Assembly (NCBI RefSeq): GCF_040954645.1
Contig: NC_092805.1
Span: forward strand, 14,278,741-14,342,740
Length of the DNA stretch: 64,000 bases
DNA from: Diabrotica undecimpunctata
Taxonomy: Eukaryota > Arthropoda > Insecta > Coleoptera > Chrysomelidae
Reading direction: 5' to 3'
Each line of letters begins with the position of its first letter. Position 1 is the first letter of the stretch. Position numbers and translations under genes: made by a program. Positions 48,501 through 58,977 of this stretch are shown piece by piece. The notes beneath the pieces were generated by a model. The model saw nothing but the letters and a program-made list of their open reading frames with translations. It searched no databases and was not told where the DNA came from.

Positions 48501-50066
48501 ATACAATTTCAGCTACATTGACTTGTCTCCTTTTACCCACAATTAAAACATACTTTTTTTAACCTATATTTGAATTAATCCCGTTTTCATCAAAAATTGA
48601 CTTGTTCCTTTTTCACGCCCAACAGCGAATTAAATTCAACATTTTACTGTTTTCAATGACCTTATTTTAATTTTTAATCTACGATTTTATCATAGGTACA
48701 AAAAGGATCTTATAGGTTATTTCTATTATACAAAAATATTTAATGTCATTAGTCAAAATAAAAGATTCCTTTAACATGTTAACAATAACTTTACTCTATA
48801 CCTACTTTCATTAAGCGATGCAGGGCTTATAAACAAAGATAAATTTAACAGTTGATTGTTAAAGATGTTCCAAATGTGTCTACTCGTTCCGATAAGTAAC
48901 AGTATAATTATGACACTTTATTATTTTTTTTATTTTCTCAACTATTAGTGTTTATTGCATAGTATATAAATTATTTTTATCACTGAATACATAGTAAGCA
49001 AAAAAATAATCCGATTCATAAAATTAATGAATATTTTATGCATACATGCAAGTAACAGTTCTTCAAGAATATTTAAAAACTAACCGAAATGTCCATCTTT
49101 ATTTCGTTACTGCCGACGTCGTCGGAACTCATACAGGTTCGGACACGATTTAAGTAGGTATTATATTTTGGTATTGAAATTTTGTAATTTGAATCGATTT
49201 GTGAGTATATTTTTAGTCATCTTGATGGTCAAAGGACAATAAATTATATTTATGTTGAATTAGCAATTATTTGTTGTGCGATTTAAAACTATTTAAGTAT
49301 ATATTTTTATTTGTATAACGACCCTATCTATACGTGATTGTGATTACTGTAACAATAACCACGTATTTCAATAACTGATATTGAAACCAAAAATGTCATC
49401 CACTGATTCTGCTAATGAATTGGTTGAAAATACATGGAGTCCTCATCGAAAACGAAGTAAAAGAAGCCCTCTTAGCGTTGAAGTTAAAGAAATCATTTTA
49501 AATGTTTTTAAATGTGAAAGACAAGAAAATTACGGGTTAGTGGTTGAAGATATTGTGAAAAAAGTGGCTAATAAAGTTGGAGTTTGTGATAGAAGTGTGT
49601 TTACGGTGATAAAGGAATACAAAACGAATCATCAATTCGCTGGACCAAAAGTATGTCTGACCAGGAAAAAGAAGTTTGACAAAATTGATGATTTTAACAA
49701 AAATGCCAAAATTAGAAGGCTGGTTCATAATTTTTTTATGAGCCACGAAATACCCACCGTTGATAGGGTTTTAAAGAAGGTGAACTATGACCCTGATTTG
49801 CCAAATTTTTCGAAAATCACATTTTACCGAATATTGAAAAACTTAATTTTCAATACAAACGTAGGGGAAAAAACGGTCTTTTGCTAGATAGAGACGACAT
49901 TGTGATGTGGCCAAGAGAATATCTTCAAAAGATGAGAGCTTATAGACTTTACGTTTTGTTCTGATGACATATTTATAGTACCTACATATGCATTCCCCAA
50001 AATTTTCAGATTTAGATAATTTAACAGTGACGAGTCACGATATATTAATAATTATATAATTATATA

Positions 50067-50121
<55 letters not shown>

Positions 50122-53100
50122 TCAACATAATTGAGTAATGAGTATTTTTTTTTGTTATTATTATTATGAAACTTTTTAGAATTGTACAAACAACTAAGTA
50201 TAGTAAAAATTAAAAATAAAACTTATATTTTTTGCAGGCACTCTGTACATAAAATTGTTGGCAAAAAAAATAAATTATTGGCTTTTTTGCCCTGTATAAA
50301 TGGTTCCTATTATCGGATATCAACTAAAACATTCAGGTTCTTTGTCGAGCACTTTTGCAAAATTAAAATATAAATTTCGTATTTTATAAGATAATATATA
50401 TTCTGACTAAACAAAAAGATAATCCCAAATGCGGCCCTGTTGCAGGCCTACACGTGGTAATGTTTACATCTTCCTGCATCGGTTAATGAATTTTACTATA
50501 GACATGTAGTTTATTACATTTTATTAAAGTATTATTTTTTAATAATCGCCGCTTTTATCTTATTAATTCAATAAAACTGTCATTTATGTTATTATTGTTT
50601 TTATAGGAACACCTCTATAGGCATAGTTGCTTCGACGATAGGAAATTCGACCTGTTCATCCCTCGAGTTTGGGTGGTACTAAAAAGATACGCCACGTTTC
50701 TAGGTGTCAATCCGTCACCTAACACCGCCAATGCTGATGTTCAAGACACGCAACAGAGTCTGCCGGTTACAGTCTTTGAGTGTCTCAACAGAGCCTTTGG
50801 TGTCACCTTCGAATGTTTTGCATCACCTCTAAATTGTTATTTTAGACAGTACTGTTCGGCGTTCGCCGATTGTGATTCTTATTTCGGAAGTAGAGGGTGA
50901 GTATACATTATTATAAAATTTTTAGTTTAAATTAATATTAATGAGATGATTAATTATATTAATAATCTCAGTGGTTTCTTAATAAGATTCAGAAATACCA
51001 ATTAACCATATTATTGACTGTTAAAATATAATGTAAGTGGAATGATAATGAGGAAAATTATTATTTATAATACCATAAAGAAAATACCAAAAAGAGATGG
51101 ATAGACGATATAACAGCTGTAGCTGGAAAGCAATGGATGAGAATTGCAAAAGATAGGGAAGCGTGGAAACAATTGGAGGAGGCCTATGTCCAACAATGGA
51201 TGAATGAAGGCTGAAGAAGAAGAAGAAGAAAGAAAATTTATTTAACAATTAATTTCCTTCTTTGTCTTATAAAAAAAATTATGATTCTTTCTAAACCTGA
51301 TATAAAATGAACTTCATCCAAGTTGTAACCATAAAGTACTAAGCACTAGAAGTGCTTCGTGGGAATACTAGGGAAGAACTGGAAGCACTAACTATGGGAA
51401 TAAAAGTAAATGGCCGACCAATCAATAATATACGGTTTGCCGATGACACATTTTATTAGCGGAATGTCTTGAGGATTTACAACAAATGGTTGACAGAGTG
51501 GTAGAAGTCAGTGAAGAAAACGTACTGTCCCTAAATACAAAAAATACACAATTTATGGTAATTACAAAAGCCCAACAGCGCCAAGAACATATAACAATAC
51601 ATGGAGAACAACTTAAAAAAGTTGAAAAATATAAATATCTGGGTACAATAATTAATGAAAATAATGAGTACACAGAAGAGATTAAGGCAAGAATAGGACA
51701 GGCAAGAAATTCTTTCAACAAACTGAAAAAAGTACTCTGCAGCAGGGACATTTCAATTTCTTTAAAGGTAAGACTTCTGAGATGCTACGTGTTCTCCGTA
51801 TTATTTTATGAGGAGGCTTGGACATTAAAGAAAGATGTTTCGGACAGATTAGAAGCCTTCGAGTTATGGGCCTACAGAAAGGTGGATAGAGTCACAAATG
51901 TCGAGGTGTTGAGAAGAATGGGAAGAGATAAAGAAGTTTCAATACAATAATAGTCAGAAAACTGCAATATCTGGGACATGTCATGAGGGGCGAGCGTTAT
52001 AACATGCTGCAATTAATAACGCAAGGAATAATACAGGGTAGAAGGAGTCGCGAAAGAAGACGCATCTCCTGGTTAAACAATTTGAGAGCTTGGTTTAACT
52101 GCACTTCTGCTGACCTCTTTAGAGCAGCGGTATCGAAAATGAGAATTGCCATGATGGTTGCCAACCTTCTTAGAGGAGATGGCACATGAAGAAGAAGAAG
52201 CTTTCGACTTCCTCTCTGAAGTCTTCATCAGAGCATCGGGGGTCTCAGCCCCCTGAACCCCCTGGTCACTATATACTGTTCACTGCACTAATGCACGAGT
52301 TTTCTTTCTTCTTTCCTTTGATCAATTTCATAACATTGTATGACCATCTAGAAACGAAATAAAATTGTTGGTCACACGATTTTTAGATATTTAATTTAAA
52401 TTTTAGGTCATTTCTCAAGCTGAAGGCAGTTTCGGGCTCATTCGAAGCGAATCCCCCTTACTGCGAAGAACTAATGGAAGCGTCCGTGGACCACATGGAG
52501 CGGTTATTGAGCGACAGTCCGGAACCCTTAAGTTTTATAGTTTTAATGCCCGATTACAGGGAACCAACTCCCGTTGCGTTGCAGAGGCTCGAAACGAGTC
52601 AGTTTAAAAGGAGACAAGTGATCGTGCCGGCGTACGAACACGAATTTAGGCATGGATTTCAACACGTACTAAGCAAGTAAGTATAGTATAATTTTGAATA
52701 ACATTACCACTCTATCGTTAACAAGTTTGTTTCTTACAAAAAAGTGTTTTTGATAAAGTAAATCCATTTAACAGAAAAGTAGCGGTCAACAAATGCATGC
52801 ACATAACACGCGAAACCCGATGTTTATATAATTGTACAGGGTTGTATTAAGATTCTAGCAGCCTATACCATCTGAATTTGAAATGAATTAATTTATAATT
52901 TTTATGATTACTGTTAAAATAATAGTAATCAATGATTAATCTTTCAAAGAAGTATACTTAAATAATATTTTTGTAAACTGTCATTCACACATCATTAGTT
53001 AATTGTGGTATTAATCAAAAGGCAAAAAATAGAAAGTTGTTTTTATCCATTTTACGCTTTAAGACCAATATTTGGAAATAAGTAATAATATTATCATTAA

Positions 53101-56100
53101 TGATATAAAAAGAGACCTCTTCTTGTGTAAAAGTTCGGGAAAATACTTATGCATAATTATAGGGTAGATAGACTTATACATTTAACATTACATTAACATT
53201 AATAAATAAAATTTATTAAGTCGACGTTTCGATATCGATTTAACATTTATTTGTGTCAGCAGAAACGAATGTATATTTAGAAGAATTGTGACATCACTAT
53301 TTTTGACTTTGATGCCGGTTATGTCGAAGATGGTTCGAGATATCAAAATGCCGCTTTCAGATTTTGATTCAGGAGACAAAACTATATATGAATCCATCGA
53401 TAGATCGTCCCCAAAGTATTGCATAGGCGACAACGCACAAACGAACATACTTTGCGGATGTAAAACGAAAGTTTTTCTTTGAAAATGATGAAAAAAACTT
53501 TTTACTATTATGTACATATAAGTAATATCGAATTACGAAAAATAAGTACTGGAAAAGTACATAGGTACAATGAGTAAAATGGGTTACAGTTTTTCATTTT
53601 TAAAATATTCCATTTTGTTTATGTAATTTCGAATTATTTCGTATCTTTTATTTATCATTGCTACTCATTTCCACATCAAAAGCTAGATCCACCTTCAACC
53701 AGATGGGGGCCTTCTTCAAGAGCGACAACCTCTTGGTATAAAAGTAAGAATGCTGCGATGCTACGTCTTCTCTGTTCTTTTTATGGTGTTGAATCGTGGA
53801 CCTTGAACGAAGATATGTGCAGAAAATTGGAAGCATTTGAGATGTGGCTATATCGGAGAATACTTAAAATCCCGTGCACTGACCGAGTCACCAATGAGGA
53901 GGTCCTCAGAAGAATGAAGAAGAACCGTGAGGTACTGACCACCATCAAATCTCGAAAGTTACAGTACTTTGGACACATTATGCGAAATGAATTCAGATAT
54001 ACCCTTCTACAAGCCATCCTGCTAGGAAAAATATTTGGACAACGGGTTCCAGGAAGAAGAACGTCCTGGTTGAAGAACCTAAGAACCTGGTTCAACACAA
54101 CATCTATGCAGCTTTTCCGCGCTGTGGGAGATAAGGTGAAGATTGCCATGATGATCGCCAACATTCGTCACCGATAGGCACAACAAGAAGAAGAGAAACT
54201 CATTTCCACACCACCATAGAGGTAGAGTGATAATGGTGCGTTTTTTTTATGTGGTTTCCCCGGTAGGCCTAATCCACAAATACTTAAACTTAGTGCAAAA
54301 TATTATTCTGAGAAACTTGATGTACTATCATCGTCAGGGTTTATTATAATTGAATCTACTCTGGCTTCTACTAAATTATCTAACTCCCACATTTTCGGTT
54401 CCACCTTTTGGGTAACATGCTGTACACAATTTTTCCATTTTTGCGGAGTTATGGTGGACAGAGCTTCATGAAATAAATTTTTCATGTCGGCAAACTTAAA
54501 AGTTGTATTTTTAGCTGCTACATAATTTTTTATATCTGCCCATATCAGTTCTATGGGATTCAACTTACAGTGATATGGTGGCAATCTTAAAACAATTTTA
54601 TTTTGACTTTTCGCCATTTCGTCGATGATGTATTTATCATACTGTTTTTTATGTTGATTAACAAGTGCTAAAAGTTGCACTTTGAGAAGTGAGTCGTCAA
54701 AGGGGATGCATTTTAGATGTAGCCATTCTTGGATATCCGCTTTTCTAGAAGATGTGGTGGGGATCTTTTCAGATTTTCTGGAATGATACGACGCATTGTC
54801 CATTACAATCACAGAATTTGCTTCCAATTTGGGTCACGTTTTTTCAAACCAACTCTCAAAACCTTTTCCATCCATTTCCTCATGGTAATCTCCACTTTTC
54901 TTTGATTCAAAACTCCATAGAGCGTCAGCAACAAATCCGTCTTCGCTGCCTATGTGACAAATAATCAGTCGCTTTCCTTTACCTAAAAATTCAAATATTA
55001 TTTATCAATTTCAATGTTCAACAAAAAATATTACCTGATGGATTTTTCAGACCTGTCGAGAGTCCATCCAAAAATGCTTGTCTGGATGAGGTGACTGACT
55101 TATCAATCCATGTTTTTGATTTAGTATGACCAGCGTTAATCCAAGTCTCATCTAAATAATATATTTTACGATTGCCATTCCTATGATCTTTTATCTGCCT
55201 TAAAAATTCTCTTCTCCAGATTACAAGGTCATCTCTGTCTGTAAGCATACTGTTCCGGCTAGGTTTTTCAAATTTGAATTGAAGTAGTACGTTTGAAATC
55301 AGGTAGATTGGGGTCGTCGTTGACCTGTTGTAGAACTCTATCTATCGTGGGAATTTCATTTCTAAAAAAGAATTGATGCACTATTCTTCTTATCGCTACC
55401 TTGTCAAAATCATCTACAGATTCGAGTTTGCCTTTACGAGTGGTACATTTTTTTGGTGCAACTAATGTGTGTGTAGTTTTATATTCTCTAATAACTTTAA
55501 ACACAGAACTATCCGATACTCCAACTTTATCGGCTACTCTTTTCTCAACAGCGGACAATATTAACGCCGGATTTTCTTGTAACTCGTGCTTATACACATT
55601 TACAATTATTTCTTTAACGTCTACGCTTAAATGGCCTTTTTTAGATCTCTTTTTGGGGGGAGTTAAAGGTATGTTTCCGAGTTCATCGGCAGAATCCGTG
55701 TCCGACATATTAATTTGTTTTAGTGACTGTATATACAAACCTGCAAAATATTATTTACAGGCTAATATTCTAATAAAATAATAGATAATAGATAATTGAA
55801 CAGATATATTAAAAAGGTCAATACTCCCAATCACAATCTTTATTTTCAAGGTGTTACAGAAGCGACCGATTTCGAGGATTACAATATTTGCCTCATCCCC
55901 AGACAAAGCAAAGAGTTTGTTTTGTTAAAAAACAATAATATAGATATCGGCTATAAGAAGTTTTCCGCTTACATCCAGGGTACTGTCTGTCTTCATCTTT
56001 TCCTTTATGACACTATCTATTGTAGTGAGGTGATATGTTGATCATAATATATGTTGTAAATAAAATACTCTTGGGAATATGGTAGAGCATTAATGTGTTC

Positions 56101-57744
56101 TAACTGTGTAACTGTTGCTAAAGGTTGTTGTCTTTGATCCTTAAAATACTTCTTGGATGTTCTAGTTTTTTTTGTCAAAGTTTTTTTATTATTAAAAAGG
56201 TATGATTCTCTTCTGGTTTGTAATAAAATTAAAAGTAGTTAAAGACAAATACACATACAGTATAAGCTGCCACATCCGGACTGTATATAGTTTAAAAACT
56301 TGTGGAAGATGGAAAATCACATATTATGCAGTAGGATGTCCTTTTTTTGTTGTTTTTGTCACAGGTTCTTACAAGGTTAAGACCTAAAGGTCTTTATTTT
56401 GTAAGACCTTTTATTTACATACATATATAATGATCAACATATCACCTCAATACAATGATAGTGTCAAAAGGAAAAGATGAAGACAGACAGTACCCTGAAT
56501 GTAAGCGGAAAACTTCTTATTGGCGATATCTATATTATTGTTTTTTGACAAAACAAACTCTTTGCTGGGCCTGAGGATGAGGCAAATATTGTAAGCCTCG
56601 AAACCGATCGCTTCTGTAAAACTTTGAAAGTAAATATTAGATTGTGAGTATTGACCTTTTTAATATATTTGTTCAATTATGGACTCACACTTGCAACCCT
56701 TTTATCATCATAATAATTATTATAATAGAGTCAAAATAATATTAAATTTACTTACTTCAGTTGAGAGAAAACAGCAAACACCTTAAAAATGTTCATAGTT
56801 TATTTAAATAACACTATAATCATAAACCAACACTATAAATATACCAACACACATATATAGAGCTATTAAGTAAAAATTATATTTATATAATTCAACAGAC
56901 ATAAATATGATTCGTAAGGATTACTGAATCCATATCTGTTAAAACTGCAAATTATGCGTCTTTGTTTAGAGGTGTAGATTGTCGTTACTTGTGAGTTTCT
57001 ACTTGTTACTTTTGATACGCTTTTGTATATAATCAGTTACAGTATAAGTGATTTTGTAACAAGTAGATACCTCTTCAGCATCTCTAGATACTTGGAATGA
57101 ATATATCACGCATCCCTAGTTTGTATATTCTACTTTTCTGTTAGGCGAATATAGTATAGAGTTTTTTATTTTGGGGTATGTGATATAATGATATGATGAC
57201 ACCCTTTGTAATATTTATGTTGTGATTTGATGGTAATTCAAATATTTGTTTGTTTCTGTATACTTTGGTTGCATATCCTGTATCCTACTTTGAAAATAAC
57301 TAAACCAGAAATGGTAGTGCGTTATTATTTTCCTATTAATTAAGGAGGAGTGATGAGAAATTCACTAAACTATTATTTTCACTGTGTTATACTTTTTACA
57401 AATATATAATTGTGATTGCGTCTTGTGACTAAAAAAACGTCAAATAAGTTATTTTGAGTATTCCAAGTTGTTGCAACACCCGATACATCTCATTAATTAA
57501 ACTTTTGATTCATATTTATTGAATTTTTAGATCGGAGATGAACGTCCGTTCAGTTCACGCCACTGTCATCGTCTGGTTGCAAAATTCGGCCGGCCACCAG
57601 CGATGGGAACCATCGGAAGATCGAGTGCAAGCCCTTTTAGAAGCATTTAGACCTGGTAGGGAGCGCGAGCGTGATAGACAAGAACTTTTGAGTCCCACAC
57701 GACAGGGAAGCACGTCGGATAGTAAAGATGTCGTGGTGCACTGA
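33518..57744 (+). CDS. PCIF1: PCIF1/CAPAM, cap-adjacent m6A (m6Am) methyltransferase homologue
   Basis: PCIF1 binds the phosphorylated CTD of RNA polymerase II through a WW domain and N6-methylates cap-adjacent 2'-O-methyladenosine. Nine exons fit in phase: 33518-33695, 34824-35123, 35287-35460, 35716-35848, 42568-42754, 43479-43763, 50607-50896, 52407-52676 and 57531-57744, giving 676 codons (human 704). The WW domain is residues about 60-87 ([20 protein letters not shown]...LWEMP). The conserved helical part has [17 protein letters not shown]. The methyltransferase core has [23 protein letters not shown] and [15 protein letters not shown]. The catalytic tetrad is N-P-P-Y at residues 531-534 (52450-52461), where mammals have NPPF. 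The tail ends in an Arg-rich segment. AATAAA lies at 57959-57964. Introns 4, 6, 7 and 8 hold most of the window's transposons. Confidence 0.95.
33696..34823 (+). other. PCIF1 intron 1
   Basis: No repeat or domain was recognised. The donor is GGTAAAAAC and the acceptor TTGGTTAG. Confidence 0.7.
36036..37644 (-). mobile_element. RTE-type retrotransposon, 5'-truncated, with 14-bp duplication
   Basis: The insertion lies between two copies of TCATCGAAGCATTT (36022-36035 and 37645-37658). It ends 3' in a (GAA)n-type tail (CTTCTTCTTCTTC on plus at 36036). It is antisense to PCIF1 in intron 4, about 190 bp after exon 4. Confidence 0.95.
36057..37559 (-). CDS. Reverse transcriptase, 500 uninterrupted codons
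   Basis: The frame opens inside the RT domain ([16 protein letters not shown]), with NYRGITVLN, the motif-A segment [27 protein letters not shown] and the catalytic [10 protein letters not shown]. The C-terminal part has [35 protein letters not shown] and [15 protein letters not shown]. The endonuclease is missing because the copy is 5' truncated. No stop or frameshift is seen, so it is the youngest retroelement in the window. The clade call (RTE/craft-like) rests on the C-terminal signature. Confidence 0.92.
   Translation of the reverse strand: MEETINVIKHLKNNKAPGTDGITAELIKNGGHALWRRIHKLIDRIWTLEVIPEDWKVGIILPMYKGGDKRLCKNYRGITVLNVIYKILSGIIYSRLESFSEEIIGEYQCGFRPKRSTIDQIHMLRGIHEKCVEYNIPIYNLYIDFKQAFDGVDRQKMLKQLSMLGIPNKLVKLIRMTLEGSKAMVRIDGDMTQAFDIENGVRQGDALSTTLFNLTLEAVVRKLDVNGCINTRAMQICAYADDVAIISRNKRVLSEKVIELKREAATFGLYINESKTKYMECTKSNEHENLKVDNHTYKYASTFPYLGSIINDNNNISQEIQARILSGNKCFYAYKDLMKSKSLNRESKLRIYKTVIRPVVTYGCETWTLSTTDENQLRIFERKILRKIFGPTQCSDSSWRIKMNHELDELMQSADIVRFVKSQRLNWLGHLERMPDNRAVKVVQRWKPQGNRTRGRPRKRWIDDVERDLKTMNIRQWRRKVSDRAEWKNIVKQAKTHKGL
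38619..41208 (+). mobile_element. Tc1/mariner-like DD41D element with ~510-bp inverted repeats
   Basis: The 2590-bp unit starts CAGGGTGAGTCATGAGG and ends with its complement, flanked by TA (TATA). The inverted repeats run about 38619-39125 and 40699-41208 and are nearly identical, far longer than the usual mariner ends. A second CAGGGTGTAATATTTAATACG block lies inside each arm near the middle. Nested in an RTE relic within PCIF1 intron 4. Confidence 0.92.
39572..40549 (+). pseudogene. DD41D transposase with one in-frame TGA
   Basis: The frame from ATG 39572 ([18 protein letters not shown]) runs to 40549 and is broken only by TGA at 40286-40288; both parts share one frame. Catalytic segments are [21 protein letters not shown] and [17 protein letters not shown]. 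Counting from the second Asp to the Asp of PVDY gives 41 intervening residues (including the stop position). A helix-turn-helix ([22 protein letters not shown]) precedes the catalytic part. Confidence 0.88.
41716..42505. mobile_element. pogo/Tigger-like MITE with TA duplication
   Basis: Ends read CAGTAGACTCCCTCTATAACG and the inverted CAGTATACTCCCTCTATAACG, with TA on each side. The 790-bp interior codes nothing recognisable. The same TATAACGA/CGTTATAAGCG words recur just inside both ends. It ends 62 bp before PCIF1 exon 5. Confidence 0.85.
43131..43330 (-). repeat. LTR-like dispersed repeat, copy 2
   Basis: Inverted relative to 10641-10910, with the same TGTTCTATGCAGAG end and CGATCGAGAAGAAT core. 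Lies in PCIF1 intron 5. Confidence 0.55.
44637..45985 (+). mobile_element. RTE-type fragment (endonuclease-RT linker) nested in the DD41D relic
   Basis: Frame 44642-44882 has [21 protein letters not shown] and [11 protein letters not shown], the linker between endonuclease and RT. After an insertion at 44922-45658 it resumes with [12 protein letters not shown] and [13 protein letters not shown]. The RT proper is absent. Confidence 0.7.
44922..45658 (-). mobile_element. RTE-type insertion with inverted 5' part (twin-priming shape)
   Basis: CAACAAAAAGAAT occurs at 44909-44921 and 45659-45671. The 3' part lies on minus (44922-about 45330; [35 protein letters not shown]) with a GAT-type tail. 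The adjoining 5' part lies on plus (about 45331-45658; [24 protein letters not shown]). In related proteins the two segments are consecutive, so the 5' end is inverted. Confidence 0.8.
46720..47399. other. PCIF1 intron 6 segment without recognised content
   Basis: No domain, repeat end or exon signal was recognised. Confidence 0.4.
47400..47685 (-). mobile_element. Penelope-like element fragment
   Basis: The minus-strand frame 47400-47654 reads [20 protein letters not shown], then [28 protein letters not shown]. This is the conserved segment after the RT of Penelope-like elements. Neither RT core nor GIY-YIG nuclease is present. Confidence 0.75.
47686..48223 (-). pseudogene. 5' end of an unknown, probably transposon-derived, two-exon gene
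   Basis: Exon A, complement(48169..48223), encodes [18 protein letters not shown] and ends at a GTAAGT donor. Exon B begins at 47900 after TTGTAG and continues in frame with [17 protein letters not shown] and an acidic stretch ([14 protein letters not shown]). The reading frame then runs into the Penelope fragment and stops. The acidic DPNFVP style recalls piggyBac-type N-termini, but this is a weak resemblance. Confidence 0.5.
48224..49392. other. PCIF1 intron 6 segment, AT-rich
   Basis: Upstream of the unknown gene start the phrase GGGGACAAGTCAAGTTGCTC appears, and a related 'acttgtctccttttaccc' lies inverted near 48520. Nothing else was recognised. Confidence 0.4.
49393..49960 (+). pseudogene. 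Transposase N-terminus, Sailor-like family, copy 2
   Basis: The frame from ATG 49393 ([20 protein letters not shown]) matches the N-terminal region of the transposase at 54303-55708: [44 protein letters not shown]. It ends at 49887 in a degenerate segment and no catalytic part follows. A 3'-truncated copy in PCIF1 intron 6. Confidence 0.7.
50046..50120. repeat. (TA)n microsatellite
   Basis: About 75 bp of almost pure TA repeats. Confidence 0.95.
51080..51235 (+). mobile_element. RTE-type 3' end with GAA tail
   Basis: The frame reads [20 protein letters not shown] then [11 protein letters not shown] and a stop followed by GAAGAAGAAGAAGAAG. This is the last ~45 codons of an RTE-type ORF, 5' truncated. 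In PCIF1 intron 7, sense. Confidence 0.75.
51395..52200 (+). mobile_element. RTE-type retrotransposon 3' part (PCIF1 intron 7)
   Basis: Before 51486 a frame has NNIRFADDT (catalytic box). Frame 51486-51950 continues [40 protein letters not shown] and [14 protein letters not shown]. Frame 51983-52189 has [20 protein letters not shown]. The tail is GAAGAAGAAGAAG at 52188-52200. It is the same family as 53676-54197. Confidence 0.8.
53676..54197 (+). mobile_element. RTE-type insertion with 13-bp duplication (PCIF1 intron 8)
   Basis: ACTCATTTCCACA occurs at 53663-53675 and 54198-54210. Frame 53758-54177 has [42 protein letters not shown] and [17 protein letters not shown] tail (AAGAAGAAGAG) ends the 522-bp, 5'-truncated copy. 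Confidence 0.88.
54303..55708 (-). pseudogene. DD82E-type (Sailor-like) Tc1/mariner-related transposase, copy 1
   Basis: Starts at ATG 55708 ([12 protein letters not shown]). An N-terminal HTH-like region ([30 protein letters not shown]) precedes a frameshifting deletion near 55270. Then come [19 protein letters not shown], a 60-bp GT-AG intron (about 54981-55036), [15 protein letters not shown], an in-frame TGA near 54830, [11 protein letters not shown] and [15 protein letters not shown]. Counting from MDN to PIE gives 82 intervening residues. Spliced transposase genes with this catalytic spacing fit the DD82E group I recall as Sailor. Confidence 0.78.
55792..56680. repeat. Foldback repeat 1 (arms ~260 bp)
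   Basis: Arms 55792-56052 and 56422-56680 are inverted and similar throughout, around a 369-bp centre. Each arm holds the hammerhead-like motif. No coding frame is recognised in the centre. In PCIF1 intron 8. Confidence 0.88.
56567..56613 (+). ncRNA. Hammerhead-like motif, foldback 1 right arm
   Basis: GGGC, CTGAGGA (56571-56577), extra T, GAGGC, loop, GCCTC, GAAA (56600-56603), CCGA, TC, GCTT. GAGGC/GCCTC form a 5-bp stem II, and GGGC/GCTT can pair with two wobbles. The left-arm copy (minus) has CTGGGGA and TCGG. Confidence 0.4.
56690..57530 (+). other. PCIF1 intron 8, right end
   Basis: No element recognised. Ends in TTTTTAG before exon 9. Confidence 0.5.
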
Positions 57745-58261
57745 TAATTTTTATTTGATAAATTTTTATTTCGACATGGTTTATCCTATTTCGAGCAAAA
57801 TTAGGAAAAGGGGGGTTCGAGTGGATTTCGGGAAGGTAAGGGTTTGTGCAAATACAGAAAGAAAGATCTATACACAAAAAATTATGTTTTATGAATTTTG
57901 TTGATAGTATGTCAGATTTTGCTAGTAGTGTATTAAAAACGATTCAGACAGATAGTTTAATAAAATCTAATTTGAAGTTGAGAGTTTTTACGGTATAAAT
58001 TACGGCTTAAAAATTATTTCAGAATTTAGGTATAACATCAAATGTACTGTAAACAAGACTGGCTTAAGTTATCATGGAATTTCTTTTGTTTCTAGGATTC
58101 TGGTTTTAGTTTCGCTAGTGATATTATTTCTGTGGCATATATTTGGGTATGTTGTATTGCTGCTTTATATGGTTTTGGAATATTTATTGGTTTTCCTTGC
58201 TTTATGTTGCATTCATCATAGCATTCTTCCATTATTCATGATTATTCCTATTTTTTCAATT
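57745..58261. other. PCIF1 3' untranslated region and flank
   Basis: AATAAA at 57959-57964 is the best polyadenylation signal. Nothing else recognised. Confidence 0.5.
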
Positions 58262-58972
58262 AAAAAGTCTCCTTTTTCTTTCCAATGGCGCTAAGGCCCA
58301 AACCGAGCCTTGGCCTCCTCCAAACTATGCCCCAACCTTGCTGGTCCCGCGCCGATCTCCAGGTTCTCACGTTTAGCAAATTTTTTGCTGCCACTTCATC
58401 CTCCCACCTTTTCCGTGGTCTTCCTTTTGGTCTTGCACCCTGCATTTTACTATCTAGGGTTCTTTTTGGTAATTTTTCGGTCTCCATTCTCACTACATGA
58501 CCAGACCATCGAAGTTTGTGTTTTCTGAGCTCGTTAAGTAGTGATACCTGAGCTCCTGGTTTATTCAGTGTCAGGACGTTCCAGGTACCGAGTGCGTAGT
58601 ACATATTTCTTTGCTTAAGTCGTCCTCAATAAAACCGATCTATCCGAGGCTTATTTCTTCGTGGTTTTGTACTTTTTACGGTAATACCGGCTCATTGCCC
58701 AACTCTCAACCTGGAGGAGCAGAATTTTCTGTCAGGGTTTATTCTCTTAGCCGATATATTCTAGTTCTTACCCCCTCTCGTCTGGTTCAGTACGCCATGC
58801 ACCTAGTGGTTACTAGCAAAAGCCTTCGGGGACGTGAGGGTAGGATTTGTTGGCAGAAGTTGAGTTCTATTTATAGAACTCCCCCGACTCTTTGTTCGGA
58901 AACAGTGGACATTACTCAGAGTTTTGTTACAGTATTAGCATCGGCAACCCATACTGCCTCCAAGATCCTTTC
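58262..58972 (-). mobile_element. Internally deleted RTE-type element (5' UTR, endonuclease start, RT end)
   Basis: From the 5' side on minus: a 5' leader (58610-58972) shared with 60206-60382, then a 114-codon frame (58260-58604). The frame starts with the endonuclease opening YYALGTWNVLTLNKPGAQVS, LLNELRKHKL and runs straight into the C-terminal segment RWSGHVVRMETEKLPKRTL and KGRPRKRWEDEV. The whole RT is missing but the frame is kept. Confidence 0.8.
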
Positions 58973-58977
58973 TTCTT

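Noticed and set aside
50046..50120. TA repeat as a replication origin or cruciform site
   Set aside because: Simple microsatellites of this size are common in AT-rich insect introns.
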